From: Solirubrobacter soli DSM 22325
Lineage (GTDB): Bacteria > Actinomycetota > Thermoleophilia > Solirubrobacterales > Solirubrobacteraceae
Assembly (NCBI RefSeq): GCF_000423665.1
Contig: NZ_AUIK01000022.1
Location: 1-64,000, forward strand
DNA: 64,000 nucleotides
Direction: 5' to 3'
Under the pieces are notes generated by a model that was given only the letters and a program-made list of their open reading frames with translations, was not told the DNA's origin and made no database searches. The position numbers were made by a program, and so were the translations under genes. Each line of letters begins with the position of its first letter. The stretch's first letter is position 1. This document shows positions 56,202-64,000 of this stretch, one piece after another.

Positions 56202-56512
56202 CCAGGGCTGGCGACGCAACCGCGAGAGATCGATCGTCGGCCAGGCGCTCCGCGGCCGCCGCGACGGGGTCGTGCTCGAGACCAAGCTCGTGTTCGGACT
56301 GGGGGACGATGCCGATCCCAACCGGCGCGGAGCGCCGCAGCGCTGGATCGTGCAAGCCGTCGAGGACCCGCTGCGGCGCCTGGGGACCTACCCGGCGTCG
56401 CTGATCGTCGACGGCTCGCGACCATCGCCTGGTGCGTCCGCACACCGGCGCCGGTGATGCCACCGGCGTCGCATTGCGGACACCTACGGTCGACCGCATT
56501 CCGGTGCGGCCG
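56202..56512 (+). pseudogene. Remnant of an aldo/keto reductase gene
   Basis: The 340-bp gap between the beta-helix gene and the chemoreceptor gene carries a decayed coding stretch. At 56202-56417 the plus strand reads [40 protein letters not shown] and [16 protein letters not shown], which fits the aldo/keto reductase segment around the cofactor-site Lys (ATK) and the RAVExSLRRLGTD helix. From 56418 in another frame, [18 protein letters not shown] resembles the late LAWVLAHPGVTAPIIG segment. The N-terminus, catalytic Tyr region and about half the barrel are missing and the frame shifts, so it cannot encode an enzyme. Confidence 0.65.
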
Positions 56513-56524
56513 ATGACCCGATGC

Positions 56525-58348
56525 ATGACCCGCCGTTTCTCCATCCGCGCCAAGCTGTTCACGCTGGCCGGCGTCCTGCTCGCGTTCGCCGCGGTGCAGG
56601 GCGTCATGTCGATCCGCAACCTCGGCGCCGTCGATGCGAAGGGCGGGTCGATGTACCGCGACCGCGTCGTGCCCGTCCGCGACCTCGGCCAGGCTCGGAG
56701 CCTGCTGGGTGACATCGACAGCCAGATCCTGCGGACGTTCGGCACCACCGCCGACGAGCAGCCGATGCTCGCCGCCGCGCGCAAGGATCAAGCGGGCGTC
56801 GACGCGCTGATCAAGACGTACGAGTCGACGTACCTGGTCGCGGAGGAGAAGGAAGGGCTCCGCGGCTTCCATTCGGCGTGGGACCAGTACACGCAGGCCT
56901 ACGCCCAGGTGGCGCAGCTCGGCGCCGCGCACCGGGACGCGGAGGCGTCGAAGCTCTACCTCGCACAGGCGGCGCCGCTCTACGCGAAGGTCGACGGCCA
57001 GCTCGCCAACCTCGTGCACGTCAACGACCACGTCGCGCGCGGGCTCAACGAGGACATCGCCGCCACCTACGGCTCGAGCCGCACCCTGACGATCGCGCTG
57101 CTGCTCGCCGCCCTGGCGCTCGGCGCCGGGCTCGCCTGGCGGGTCTCGGCCGGGATCGCGGCCGGCATCGGGCAGATGCTGCGCGCCGCCCGCGGCCTCG
57201 CCCGCGGCGACACCGAGCAGGAGCTGACCGTGCGCTCGCGCGACGAGATCGGCGAGATGGCCGAAGCCTTCGAGGAGATGATCGCCCACCAGCGCGCCAT
57301 GGCCGCCACCGCGGGCCAGATCGCCGGCGGCGACCTCACGGTCACGGTGACGCCGAAGGCGCCCGAGGACCAGCTCGGGAACGCGTTCGCCGAGATGGTC
57401 GCCAACCTGCGCGACCTCGTGGGCGAGGTGGCGCACAGCGCGGGCACGCTCTCGAGCACCTCGCAGCAGATGGCCGCGACCTCGGAGGAGACCGGCAGCG
57501 CGGTCAGCGAGATCGCCGCCGCGGTCGCCGACGTCGCCCAGGGCGCCGAGCGCCAGGTGCGGATGGTCGAGTCCACCCGCCACGCGATCCAGGAGGCCGC
57601 CAAGGCCGCCGACGAGAGCGCCGGCACCGCCCAGGCGACCACCGAGGCCGCCGGCGAGGCCCGCCGGGTCGCCGGCGACGGCGTCACCGCGGCCGCGCAC
57701 GCCACCGAGGCGATCCGCGGTGTCGCCGACTCCTCACGTCAGGTCGCGGCCGCGATCGAGGAGCTCTCCGAGCGCTCCCGCCAGATCGGCGGGATCGTCG
57801 AGACGATCACGGGCATCGCCGAGCAGACGAACCTGCTCGCCCTCAACGCCGCGATCGAGGCCGCACGCGCCGGCGAGGAGGGCAAGGGCTTCGCGGTCGT
57901 GGCCGAGGAGGTCCGCAAGCTCGCCGAGGAGTCCGAGGGCGCGGCCGGGCAGATCGCGTCGCTGATCGGCGAGATGCAGACCGAGACCGCCCGCGTCGTC
58001 GGCGTCGTCGCCGACAGCGCCAAGCTCACCGAGGACGGCGTCGCCACCGTGGACCGCACCCGCGACGCGTTCGAGGCGATCGGCGTCGCGGTCGAGGACA
58101 TGACCTCGCGCGTCGGCGAGATCGCCACGGCGGTACATCAGATCAGCGCCGAGACGCGTCAGGCCGAGCAGGACGTGGCCGAGGTCGCCGCGGTCGCCGA
58201 GCAGTCCTCCGCCTCCGCCGAGCAGGTCTCGGCCTCGACCCAGCAGACGTCCGCGACGACGCAGGAGATCGCCGCCTCCGCCGACTCACTGGCCCGCACC
58301 GCCGGCCAGCTCGAGGAGCTGGTCCGGCGGTTCAAGGTCAGCGCGTAG
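56525..58348 (+). CDS. Methyl-accepting chemotaxis protein
   Basis: A 607-residue chemoreceptor. First membrane helix about residues 8-29 ([20 protein letters not shown]), a ~145-residue four-helix-bundle-like periplasmic-side sensor, second helix about 180-200 ([20 protein letters not shown]), one or two HAMP units ([20 protein letters not shown]), and a long coiled coil with the signalling tip [40 protein letters not shown]. No C-terminal CheR-binding pentapeptide. ATG 56525 ([10 protein letters not shown]) or 56513. Its stop TAG is the start of a 29-bp palindromic repeat. Confidence 0.93.
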   Translation: MTRRFSIRAKLFTLAGVLLAFAAVQGVMSIRNLGAVDAKGGSMYRDRVVPVRDLGQARSLLGDIDSQILRTFGTTADEQPMLAAARKDQAGVDALIKTYESTYLVAEEKEGLRGFHSAWDQYTQAYAQVAQLGAAHRDAEASKLYLAQAAPLYAKVDGQLANLVHVNDHVARGLNEDIAATYGSSRTLTIALLLAALALGAGLAWRVSAGIAAGIGQMLRAARGLARGDTEQELTVRSRDEIGEMAEAFEEMIAHQRAMAATAGQIAGGDLTVTVTPKAPEDQLGNAFAEMVANLRDLVGEVAHSAGTLSSTSQQMAATSEETGSAVSEIAAAVADVAQGAERQVRMVESTRHAIQEAAKAADESAGTAQATTEAAGEARRVAGDGVTAAAHATEAIRGVADSSRQVAAAIEELSERSRQIGGIVETITGIAEQTNLLALNAAIEAARAGEEGKGFAVVAEEVRKLAEESEGAAGQIASLIGEMQTETARVVGVVADSAKLTEDGVATVDRTRDAFEAIGVAVEDMTSRVGEIATAVHQISAETRQAEQDVAEVAAVAEQSSASAEQVSASTQQTSATTQEIAASADSLARTAGQLEELVRRFKVSA

Positions 58349-58374
58349 ATAAAGGGGTCAGGCCCCTTTAGGTT
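58346..58374. repeat. GGGGTC-type palindromic repeat, copy 2
   Basis: Identical over 29 bp to 19658-19686. It supplies TAG, the stop of the chemoreceptor gene, and on the other strand TAA (58368-58370), the stop of potC, so both convergent genes end inside it. The core AAAGGGGTCAGGCCCCTTT (58351-58369) can form a 7-bp stem and may act as a shared transcription end. Confidence 0.9.
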
Positions 58375-59234
58375 TCGGTGCGGATCCGGTCGCGTCGGGC
58401 CAGGCGCTTTTGGACGAGGACGTTCAGGCCCATCAGGACCAGCACGGCGAGCAGCAGGATCGTCGCCAGCACGTTGACCTCGGCGGGGACGCCCTGGCGG
58501 GTGGCGCCGAAGATGAACAGCGGGAACGTCTGCGTCTGACCCGCGTTGAACGAGGTGATGACGTAGTCGTCGAAGGAGATCGCCGCGGCCAGCATCGCCG
58601 CGGCGGCGACGCCCGGGGCGATCATCGGCAAGGTGATCTTTCGGAACGTCACCCACTCGGTCGCGCCGAGGTCCATCGACGCTTCCTCGATGTGTCTGTC
58701 CATCCCCTCCAGTCGCGCTTTCACCGTGACGACGACGTAGGAGATGGTGAACATCACGTGGGCGATGACGATCGTGATGAAGCCCGTGTTGACGTTCAGG
58801 GTCAGGAACATCGCCAGCAGCGCCGCGCCGAGGACGACCTCGGGCGAGGACAGCGGCAGGAACACGAAGAAGTCGACGGTGCTGCGCCCGCGGAAGCGGT
58901 AGCGGACGAGCGCCATCGCCATGAACGTGCCCAGCGCGGTGGCGATCGCGGTGGAGATCAGCGCGATCTCCACCGAGTTGGTCAGCGCCTTCGACAGGTC
59001 GCTGTCCGCGAACGGGTGCTGCCAGTGGCGCAGGGTGAAGCCCTGCCAGGTGAAATTGAACCGGCCCTTGTTGTCGTTGAACGAGAACAGGACGACGATG
59101 AAGACCGGGATGAACAGGTACAGCAGCGCGAGCCCGGACCAGATGCCGAGCGCCCAGTGGCGGAGCTTGTCGTGTGAGCGGCCGCTGACGACGGGCGGCG
59201 CGGCGGGCGGCGCGGTCTGTTCGGCGACCGCCAT
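58368..59234 (-). CDS. potC: Spermidine/putrescine ABC transporter permease C
   Basis: A 288-residue permease with six helices. The EAA motif is HIEEASMDLGATEWVTFRKI; GRFNFTWQGFTLRHWQHPFA after the first helix and FDDYVITSFNAGQTQTFPLF are typical of PotC. Its start is one base upstream of the potB stop in the same operon (potA-potD-potB-potC in transcription order), and its stop lies in the palindromic repeat. Confidence 0.94.
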   Translation of the reverse strand: MAVAEQTAPPAAPPVVSGRSHDKLRHWALGIWSGLALLYLFIPVFIVVLFSFNDNKGRFNFTWQGFTLRHWQHPFADSDLSKALTNSVEIALISTAIATALGTFMAMALVRYRFRGRSTVDFFVFLPLSSPEVVLGAALLAMFLTLNVNTGFITIVIAHVMFTISYVVVTVKARLEGMDRHIEEASMDLGATEWVTFRKITLPMIAPGVAAAAMLAAAISFDDYVITSFNAGQTQTFPLFIFGATRQGVPAEVNVLATILLLAVLVLMGLNVLVQKRLARRDRIRTET

Positions 59235-60098
59235 CTAGATCGCCGCCTCGGTGAGGTTCTGCGCGCCGAGCAGACGGGCGTACAGGAAGATCCCGACGAG
59301 GATCATCAGCATCAGCGTGAACGACAGCGCGGCCGCGGTCGGGTAGTCGAGGATGTTGATGAACTTCGACTGGATGACGTTGCCGATCATGTACTGGCGC
59401 GGCGTCCCGAGCAGCGCGGCGTTGACGAAGTCGCCGCAGGCGGGGATGAACGTCAACAGCGAGCCGGCGAAGATGCCCGGCAGCGCCAGCGGCACCGTCA
59501 CCTTGCGGAACGCGGTCGCCCGTGACGCGTAGAGATCGGTCGCGGCCTCCAACAGCCGCCGGTCGATCTTCTCCAGCGCCACGTAGAGCGGCAGCGCCAT
59601 GAACGGCAGGAAGTTGTACGTGATGCCGGCGATCACCGCCGTCCGCGTGGCGAGCAGACGCCCGTCGTCGCCGAGCAGGCCGATCGTCCGGAAGAAGCTC
59701 ACGACCGCGCCGTCGTCGGACAGGATCAGCTGCCAGGCGACCGTGCGCAGCACGTAGGACATGAAGAACGGCAGGATGATCAACAGCAGGATCAGCCCGC
59801 GCCAGCGACCCGCGTGGAACGCGGCGAAGTACGCCAGCGGGAACCCGATGATCAGGCACAGGCAGGTGGCGATCGCCGCGTAGGCGATCGAGCGCCCGAA
59901 CTGCTCCTTGTAGCCCGAGATGGCGTCCCAATAGGTGTGAAACGCCCAGGTGAGCGTGTACCCCTGCTCCGGGTTGCCGCTCATCAGCGACACGCTCGCC
60001 TGATTGAGCAGCGGATACAGGAAGAAGATCACCAGCCAGAGCAGGCCGGGACCGAGGAACAGCCAGGGGAGGAGCTTGCGGCGGGTTGCGAGACTCAT
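59235..60098 (-). CDS. potB: Spermidine/putrescine ABC transporter permease B
   Basis: A 287-residue permease with six helices. LPWLFLGPGLLWLVIFFLYP opens the protein, the EAA motif is RLLEAATDLYASRATAFRKV, and FIPACGDFVNAALLGTPRQY is a PotB/PotH hallmark. Overlaps the potD stop by 4 bp (ATGA). Confidence 0.94.
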   Translation of the reverse strand: MSLATRRKLLPWLFLGPGLLWLVIFFLYPLLNQASVSLMSGNPEQGYTLTWAFHTYWDAISGYKEQFGRSIAYAAIATCLCLIIGFPLAYFAAFHAGRWRGLILLLIILPFFMSYVLRTVAWQLILSDDGAVVSFFRTIGLLGDDGRLLATRTAVIAGITYNFLPFMALPLYVALEKIDRRLLEAATDLYASRATAFRKVTVPLALPGIFAGSLLTFIPACGDFVNAALLGTPRQYMIGNVIQSKFINILDYPTAAALSFTLMLMILVGIFLYARLLGAQNLTEAAI

Positions 60099-61252
60099 GC
60101 GCCCGTCACCTTCGCCATCGCCTCCTTCATGGTGCGCTCGTCCGTGTCGGAGAGCGCCGGGTACGGGTGCAGCTTCTTGAGGATCTCGTCGGGCGGGAAG
60201 ATCAGCGGGTTGTTGGCGATGTCGGGGTCGGTCTTCTCGACGATCTCCTTCACTCCCTTGACCGGCGAGAGGTAGTTCACATAAATGGCGACCTTCGCGG
60301 CGATCTCCGGGTCATAGAGGAAGTTCATCATCGTCTCGGCCGCGAACACGTGCTCGGCCTTGTTCGGGATCGTCATGTTGTCGGTGAACGTCATCGCCCC
60401 CTCGTCGGGGTAGATGAACTCGAGCTCCGGGTTGTCGGATTGGAGCTGGACGATGTCGCCCGAGTAGGCCAGCGCGACCCAGATGTTGCCCTTGGTCAGA
60501 TCCGTCGAGTAGTCGTTGCCGGTGAAGCGCCGGAACTGGCCGGCGTCGTTGGCCTGCGAGATCTTCTCGATCGCCTTGAGGATCTGGTCGATCTTGGCCG
60601 TGGTCGGGTTGATGCCCATGCCGAGCAGCACGGAGTTCGCCGAGTCATACGGCTCGGAGAGCATCGTCACCCGACCCTTGAACGCCGGGTCGAACAGGTC
60701 ATTGATCGAGTTGAGCTTGCGCTTGGTGTTCTTTGGGTTGTAGCCCAGCCCGATCGCGCCCGACTGGTACGGGACGGTGAACTGCCGCTTCTTGTCGTAG
60801 GGGATCGACCGGAGGTTGTCGACGAGGTTCTTCTCGACGTTCGGGAGGTTCTTCTTGTCGAGCGCCTGCACGTAGCGGTTGCGGACCCACTTGCCCATCA
60901 TCGGGTCGGTCAGCACGACGATGTCGCGGTTGATGGACTCGTTGGCCTGCAACTGCTGGCGGACCTTGCCGTAGAACTCGTCGTTGTCGTTGATGTCCTC
61001 GACGTACTTGACGTGCCCGCCGTAGCGCTGGTCGAAGGTCTTCAGAACCTTCTTGTCGATGTAGAGCGGCCAGTTGGAGAACGTCCAGTTGCCGATCGGC
61101 ACCTTCGGGTGGGTGACCGTCGGGACCGGGGTCGCCTGCTTGGCCGCGCGCTCGAGCGTTCCCTCGATCCCGCAGCCGGCCAGCGACGAGGCCAGCGCGA
61201 GCGACCCCGCGCGGCCGAGGAAGACGCGCCGCGTCGTGCGCGGGTCAGCCAC
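60095..61252 (-). CDS. potD: Polyamine-binding periplasmic-type lipoprotein
   Basis: A 385-residue substrate-binding protein. The leader has a twin-arginine motif (TTRRVFLGRAGSLALASSL) and ends with a lipobox (LAGC, Cys27), so export may be by Tat with lipid anchoring. The mature part is PotD/PotF-like: FSNWPLYIDKKVLKTFDQRY, IVVLTDPMMGKWVRNRYVQA, VPYQSGAIGLGYN, SGDIVQLQSDNPELEFIYPD. Overlaps potA by 8 bp. Confidence 0.93.
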   Translation of the reverse strand: MADPRTTRRVFLGRAGSLALASSLAGCGIEGTLERAAKQATPVPTVTHPKVPIGNWTFSNWPLYIDKKVLKTFDQRYGGHVKYVEDINDNDEFYGKVRQQLQANESINRDIVVLTDPMMGKWVRNRYVQALDKKNLPNVEKNLVDNLRSIPYDKKRQFTVPYQSGAIGLGYNPKNTKRKLNSINDLFDPAFKGRVTMLSEPYDSANSVLLGMGINPTTAKIDQILKAIEKISQANDAGQFRRFTGNDYSTDLTKGNIWVALAYSGDIVQLQSDNPELEFIYPDEGAMTFTDNMTIPNKAEHVFAAETMMNFLYDPEIAAKVAIYVNYLSPVKGVKEIVEKTDPDIANNPLIFPPDEILKKLHPYPALSDTDERTMKEAMAKVTGA

Positions 61253-62351
61253 GGGCGACCACGAACGTGTGCTCCGGGCTCCAGGCGAGTTGCACGTCGC
61301 GGCCGACGCCGAGCGAGTCCGGCTCGGCGCCCTGCGTGTTCTGCGTGAACACGTTGAGCTCCTCGCCGGCCGCGGTCTGGATCACGTACTGGATCGAGAC
61401 CCCGAGGAACGCGGCGACCACGACCTTCCCGCGCAGGACGTTCGAGCCGTCCGGCACCGGCTCGCCCTCGGGGACGAGCGTGATCTTCTCCGGCCGCACG
61501 CCGACGCTGACCTCGTCCGCGCCGTTGCAGCGCTCCGACGGGACGTGCAGCGCGGCGCCGTCGTGCGTCTCCACGCGCGCGTGGCCGTTGTCGCGCGCCT
61601 TGATGCGGGCGTCGACGAGGTTCGAGATCCCGAGGAAGTTGGCCACGAAGGCCGTCTGCGGGCGCTCGTAGAGGTCGGTCGCTCCGCCCGCCTGCTCGAT
61701 CCGCCCGCCGTTCATCACCGCGATCGTGTCGGCCATGCTCATGGCCTCCTCCTGATCGTGGGTGACGTGCACGAACGTGATCCCGATGTCCTGCTGGATG
61801 CGCTTGAGCTCGATCTGCAACTGCTTGCGCAGACGCAGGTCGAGCGCGCCGAGCGGCTCGTCGAGCAGCAGCGCGCGCGGCCGGTTGACGAGCGCGCGGG
61901 CGAGCGCCACGCGCTGCGCCTGGCCGCCGGAGAGCTGGCCCGGCTTGCGCTTGGCCAGGTGGGAGAGCTGGACGAGCTCGAGCGCGTCGCCGACGCGCTT
62001 GCGGACCTCTTCCTTGGAGACCTTCTTGCGCTCCAGGCCGAAGGCGACGTTCTTCTCGACCGTCAGGTGCGGGAACAGCGCATATGACTGGAAGACGGTG
62101 TTGACGTCGCGCTTGTACGGGGGCGCGTCGGTGACGTCCGAGCCACCCAGGAACACGCGCCCCATCGTCGGGTTCTCGAACCCGCCGATCATCCGCAGCG
62201 TCGTGGTCTTGCCGCAGCCGCTCGGCCCCAACATGGCGAAGAAGTTCCCGCGCGGGATCGAGAGCGTGAGATCGTCTACCGCCGTCATATCGGCGAAGCG
62301 TTTCGTCACACCCTCGAGATGGATGTCGGCCTCGGCCTGCGTTGCTGCCAC
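61245..62351 (-). CDS. potA: Spermidine/putrescine ABC transporter ATP-binding protein
   Basis: A 368-residue ATPase. Walker A GPSGCGKTTTLRMIGGFE, Q-loop VFQSYALFPHLTVEKNVAFG, signature LSGGQAQRVALARAL, Walker B ALLLDEPLGALDLRLRKQLQ, H-loop HVTHDQEEAMSM, and a C-terminal TOBE domain (GVRPEKITLVPEGEP). GTG 62351 is preceded by GGAAGGA; the frame stays open far upstream across the divergent regulator and is not coding there. First gene of the pot operon. Confidence 0.95.
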   Translation of the reverse strand: MAATQAEADIHLEGVTKRFADMTAVDDLTLSIPRGNFFAMLGPSGCGKTTTLRMIGGFENPTMGRVFLGGSDVTDAPPYKRDVNTVFQSYALFPHLTVEKNVAFGLERKKVSKEEVRKRVGDALELVQLSHLAKRKPGQLSGGQAQRVALARALVNRPRALLLDEPLGALDLRLRKQLQIELKRIQQDIGITFVHVTHDQEEAMSMADTIAVMNGGRIEQAGGATDLYERPQTAFVANFLGISNLVDARIKARDNGHARVETHDGAALHVPSERCNGADEVSVGVRPEKITLVPEGEPVPDGSNVLRGKVVVAAFLGVSIQYVIQTAAGEELNVFTQNTQGAEPDSLGVGRDVQLAWSPEHTFVVARG

Positions 62352-62370
62352 CCTCGCTCCTTCCGTCTGA

Positions 62371-62457
62371 CCATTGCCCACCCTTCCGGTTGCGGCGGAC
62401 CCCCGCAATGGACACTGGGTCGGATGTTCCGTAATGATGCATGACGAAGCGTCATGC
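62371..62457. promoter_or_regulatory. Divergent potA / PucR-regulator control region
   Basis: Two inverted repeats lie in the 102-bp divergent region: CCATTGC (62371-62377) with GCAATGG (62405-62411), 27 bp apart; and GCATGACG-AAG-CGTCATGC (62439-62457), a perfect 8-bp stem that includes the regulator's ATG. Either could bind the regulator; the second could also hide the start codon in a hairpin. No convincing promoter hexamers. Confidence 0.45.
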
Positions 62458-64000
62458 TGAGCCTTGCCGACGTGTTGGATCTCCCCGTGGTGCGCCGTGC
62501 GCTGCCCGAAGTTGTAATCGGCGATGCCGCGCTCGGAAGGCCCATTCGCTGGGCGCACGTGGTCGAGATGCGCGATCCCGACGATCTGCTCAAAGGCGGT
62601 GAGTTGGTCCTGACGACCGGGCTCGGCGCCGGCGACGAGGCGCGCCATCAGGCGGTGTGGACGGGGTCGCTGATCGAGCAGGGGATCGCGGCGCTGGCCG
62701 TGGAGCTGGGCTCGAGCTGGCGCGAGGTCCCCGCGCCGGTCGTGGCCGCGTGTGCGCGCGCCAACATCCCGGTCGTCGCCTTCCACCGCCCGGTGCGCTT
62801 CATCGAGATCACCGAGGCGGTGCACGGCGCGGTCGTCAACGCCCAATACGACCTGCTCGCGCGCGGTGAGGAGATCCACCGCCGCTTCACCGAGCTGATC
62901 CTGCAGGGCCGCGGCGTGCCCGAGATCCTGGCCGAGCTGGTCGGCGCGGTCGAGAACCCGGTCGTGCTCGAGGACGCGGGCGGCGCGCTCGTCTACTACG
63001 TGTCAGGGCCGTACGGCGACGATCTCACCCTCTCGGCATGGGCGGACGTGCACCGCGCCGAGGACCGCGGCGAGGCCGCCGAGGGCATGTTCGCCGCCGA
63101 GGTCCGGCTGCTGGACTCCTCGTGGGGCCGCCTGGTCGCCCTCGCACTCGAGAACCCGCTCGACGACTTCGACCGCGTGGCGATGGAGCGCGCGGCGCTG
63201 GCGGTCGCGATCGGCCTGCTCGCCCAGCAGCACGACGAGCAGCTGCGCGCGCGCTCGCGCGGGGCGTTCCTCTCAGACCTCGCAGACGGGCGCGTGGAGG
63301 AGGCCGACGCCCGCCGGCGCGCCGAGGCGCTCGGGCTGAACGCGTCCAACCGCGGCGCGCTGCTGCCGATCGTCGCCACCTGGCGCGCCCCGTCCTTCGC
63401 GCGGCGGCGCGGCGGCGTGCGCGAAGCGGGCGGGCGGCGCGCGCTGGGCGACACGGCCGAGCCGCAGGTCGCCGACGCGATCACGTGGACGCGGCTCTCC
63501 GGCGAGCTGCGCACCGCGCTGTCGTCGACGGGCCTGGCGGTGCTGCTCGGCCCGCGCGACGTCGACCTGCTGATGGTCGTGGCGCTCGGGGCGCGCGAGT
63601 ACGACGCGGCGCTGGCCGAGCACATCGCGCACCTCTTCCACGGTGCGCTGGACCGTCACGGGCTCGGCCCTGACGACGCCGCCCTGGCGATCGGGGCACC
63701 GGCCGACACGTGGGCGGCTGCCGGTCAGGCCCTGCGGCGGGTGCGGCGCTCGGCCGGCGCGGCGACCGCGCTCACTCCCGCCCGCTGGCACGACGCCCGC
63801 CGACCCGGCGTCGCCGACCTCCTGCACGACCTGCGCGACACACCCGAGCTCGATGCCTTCGTCGAAGAGCAGCTCGGCCCGCTGCTGAACGACACGACGC
63901 CGCGCTCGCGGGCGCTGCTGGAGACGCTCGAGGCGTACCTGGCGGCGGGGGCGCGCAAGGCCGAGGCCGCGCGCGTCCTGCACCTCGAGCGCCAGTCGCT
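62454..64000 (+). CDS. PucR-family transcriptional regulator, partial at right edge
   Basis: At least 515 codons, cut by the window end before the stop. The N-terminal PucR domain (about 1-120) has LPVVRRALPEVVIGDAALGR, IRWAHVVEMRDPDDLLKGGE and LVLTTGLG; a middle CdaR/GGDEF-like region follows (about 280-420); the start of the C-terminal PucR-type HTH is visible (RALLETLEAYLAAGARKAEA, then ARVLHLERQS). Family members respond to purines, polyamines or amino acids; divergence from potABCD suggests control of polyamine uptake. ATG 62454 begins MLSLADVLDL, normal for the family. Confidence 0.9.
   Translation, partial: MLSLADVLDLPVVRRALPEVVIGDAALGRPIRWAHVVEMRDPDDLLKGGELVLTTGLGAGDEARHQAVWTGSLIEQGIAALAVELGSSWREVPAPVVAACARANIPVVAFHRPVRFIEITEAVHGAVVNAQYDLLARGEEIHRRFTELILQGRGVPEILAELVGAVENPVVLEDAGGALVYYVSGPYGDDLTLSAWADVHRAEDRGEAAEGMFAAEVRLLDSSWGRLVALALENPLDDFDRVAMERAALAVAIGLLAQQHDEQLRARSRGAFLSDLADGRVEEADARRRAEALGLNASNRGALLPIVATWRAPSFARRRGGVREAGGRRALGDTAEPQVADAITWTRLSGELRTALSSTGLAVLLGPRDVDLLMVVALGAREYDAALAEHIAHLFHGALDRHGLGPDDAALAIGAPADTWAAAGQALRRVRRSAGAATALTPARWHDARRPGVADLLHDLRDTPELDAFVEEQLGPLLNDTTPRSRALLETLEAYLAAGARKAEAARVLHLERQS

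Overview
The window is a gene-dense stretch (roughly 70-73% G+C by eye) of an actinobacterial chromosome. Several things point to the Thermoleophilia/Solirubrobacterales rather than Streptomyces-like actinobacteria: a short collagen-like secreted protein whose N-terminus reads YANVMATIAVFVALGGTGYA, secreted beta-helix and Ig-like proteins with an Arg/Cys-rich C-terminal domain, sigma factors with C-terminal extensions, and very frequent ATGA/GTGA overlaps. These lineage marks are recalled from family knowledge, not searched. I see no rRNA, tRNA, CRISPR array, phage or intact insertion sequence.

Layout. 1-3.2 kb: the left-truncated gene of a sigma-70 factor with a fused zinc motif and Gly/Ala repeat tail, then a gamma-glutamyltransferase. 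3.2-10.6 kb: folD, four tandem related membrane proteins, gatC-gatA-gatB and a PLP enzyme. 10.5-15.2 kb: a minus-strand operon (histidine kinase, response regulator, ECF sigma factor, one-pass membrane protein) divergent from an ABC exporter pair. 15.2-21.1 kb: rpsD coupled to a SirB1-like gene, a GGDEF-EAL protein and a run of small membrane proteins. 21.1-24.8 kb: ilvB-ilvN-menF. 24.8-31.9 kb: secreted and membrane proteins, two with prepilin-like leaders, one of them an M4 metallopeptidase.

31.9-39.1 kb holds most of menaquinone synthesis: menD and menH divergent, then menC, menA, menB and an Hpt-domain gene on the minus strand, and menE on the plus strand. With menF at 23.3 kb this covers chorismate to demethylmenaquinone except for the DHNA-CoA thioesterase and a certain MenG. 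39-45 kb: a DUF559 protein, a GNAT acetyltransferase, then a ZTP riboswitch in front of serC, a methyltransferase gene, ilvC and serA, so serine/one-carbon and branched-chain amino acid genes sit together.

45-54.5 kb: a secreted protein, an HD-GYP protein, and an amino-sugar operon: a HutC/GntR regulator behind a DasR-type operator, a solute-binding lipoprotein, two permeases, nagA, a SIS-domain deaminase and a CUT1 ATPase. 54.5-64 kb: a beta-helix protein, the remnant of an aldo/keto reductase, a chemoreceptor, the potABCD polyamine transporter and a divergent PucR-type regulator cut by the right edge.

The most notable items are the ZTP riboswitch, the dre-like operator, a family of GGGGTC..CCCC palindromes (two identical 29-bp copies at stop codons and a relative inserted in frame inside a gene), the tandem membrane-protein array, a perfect 15-bp inverted repeat at the start of the DUF559 gene, and an Hpt gene translationally coupled to menB.
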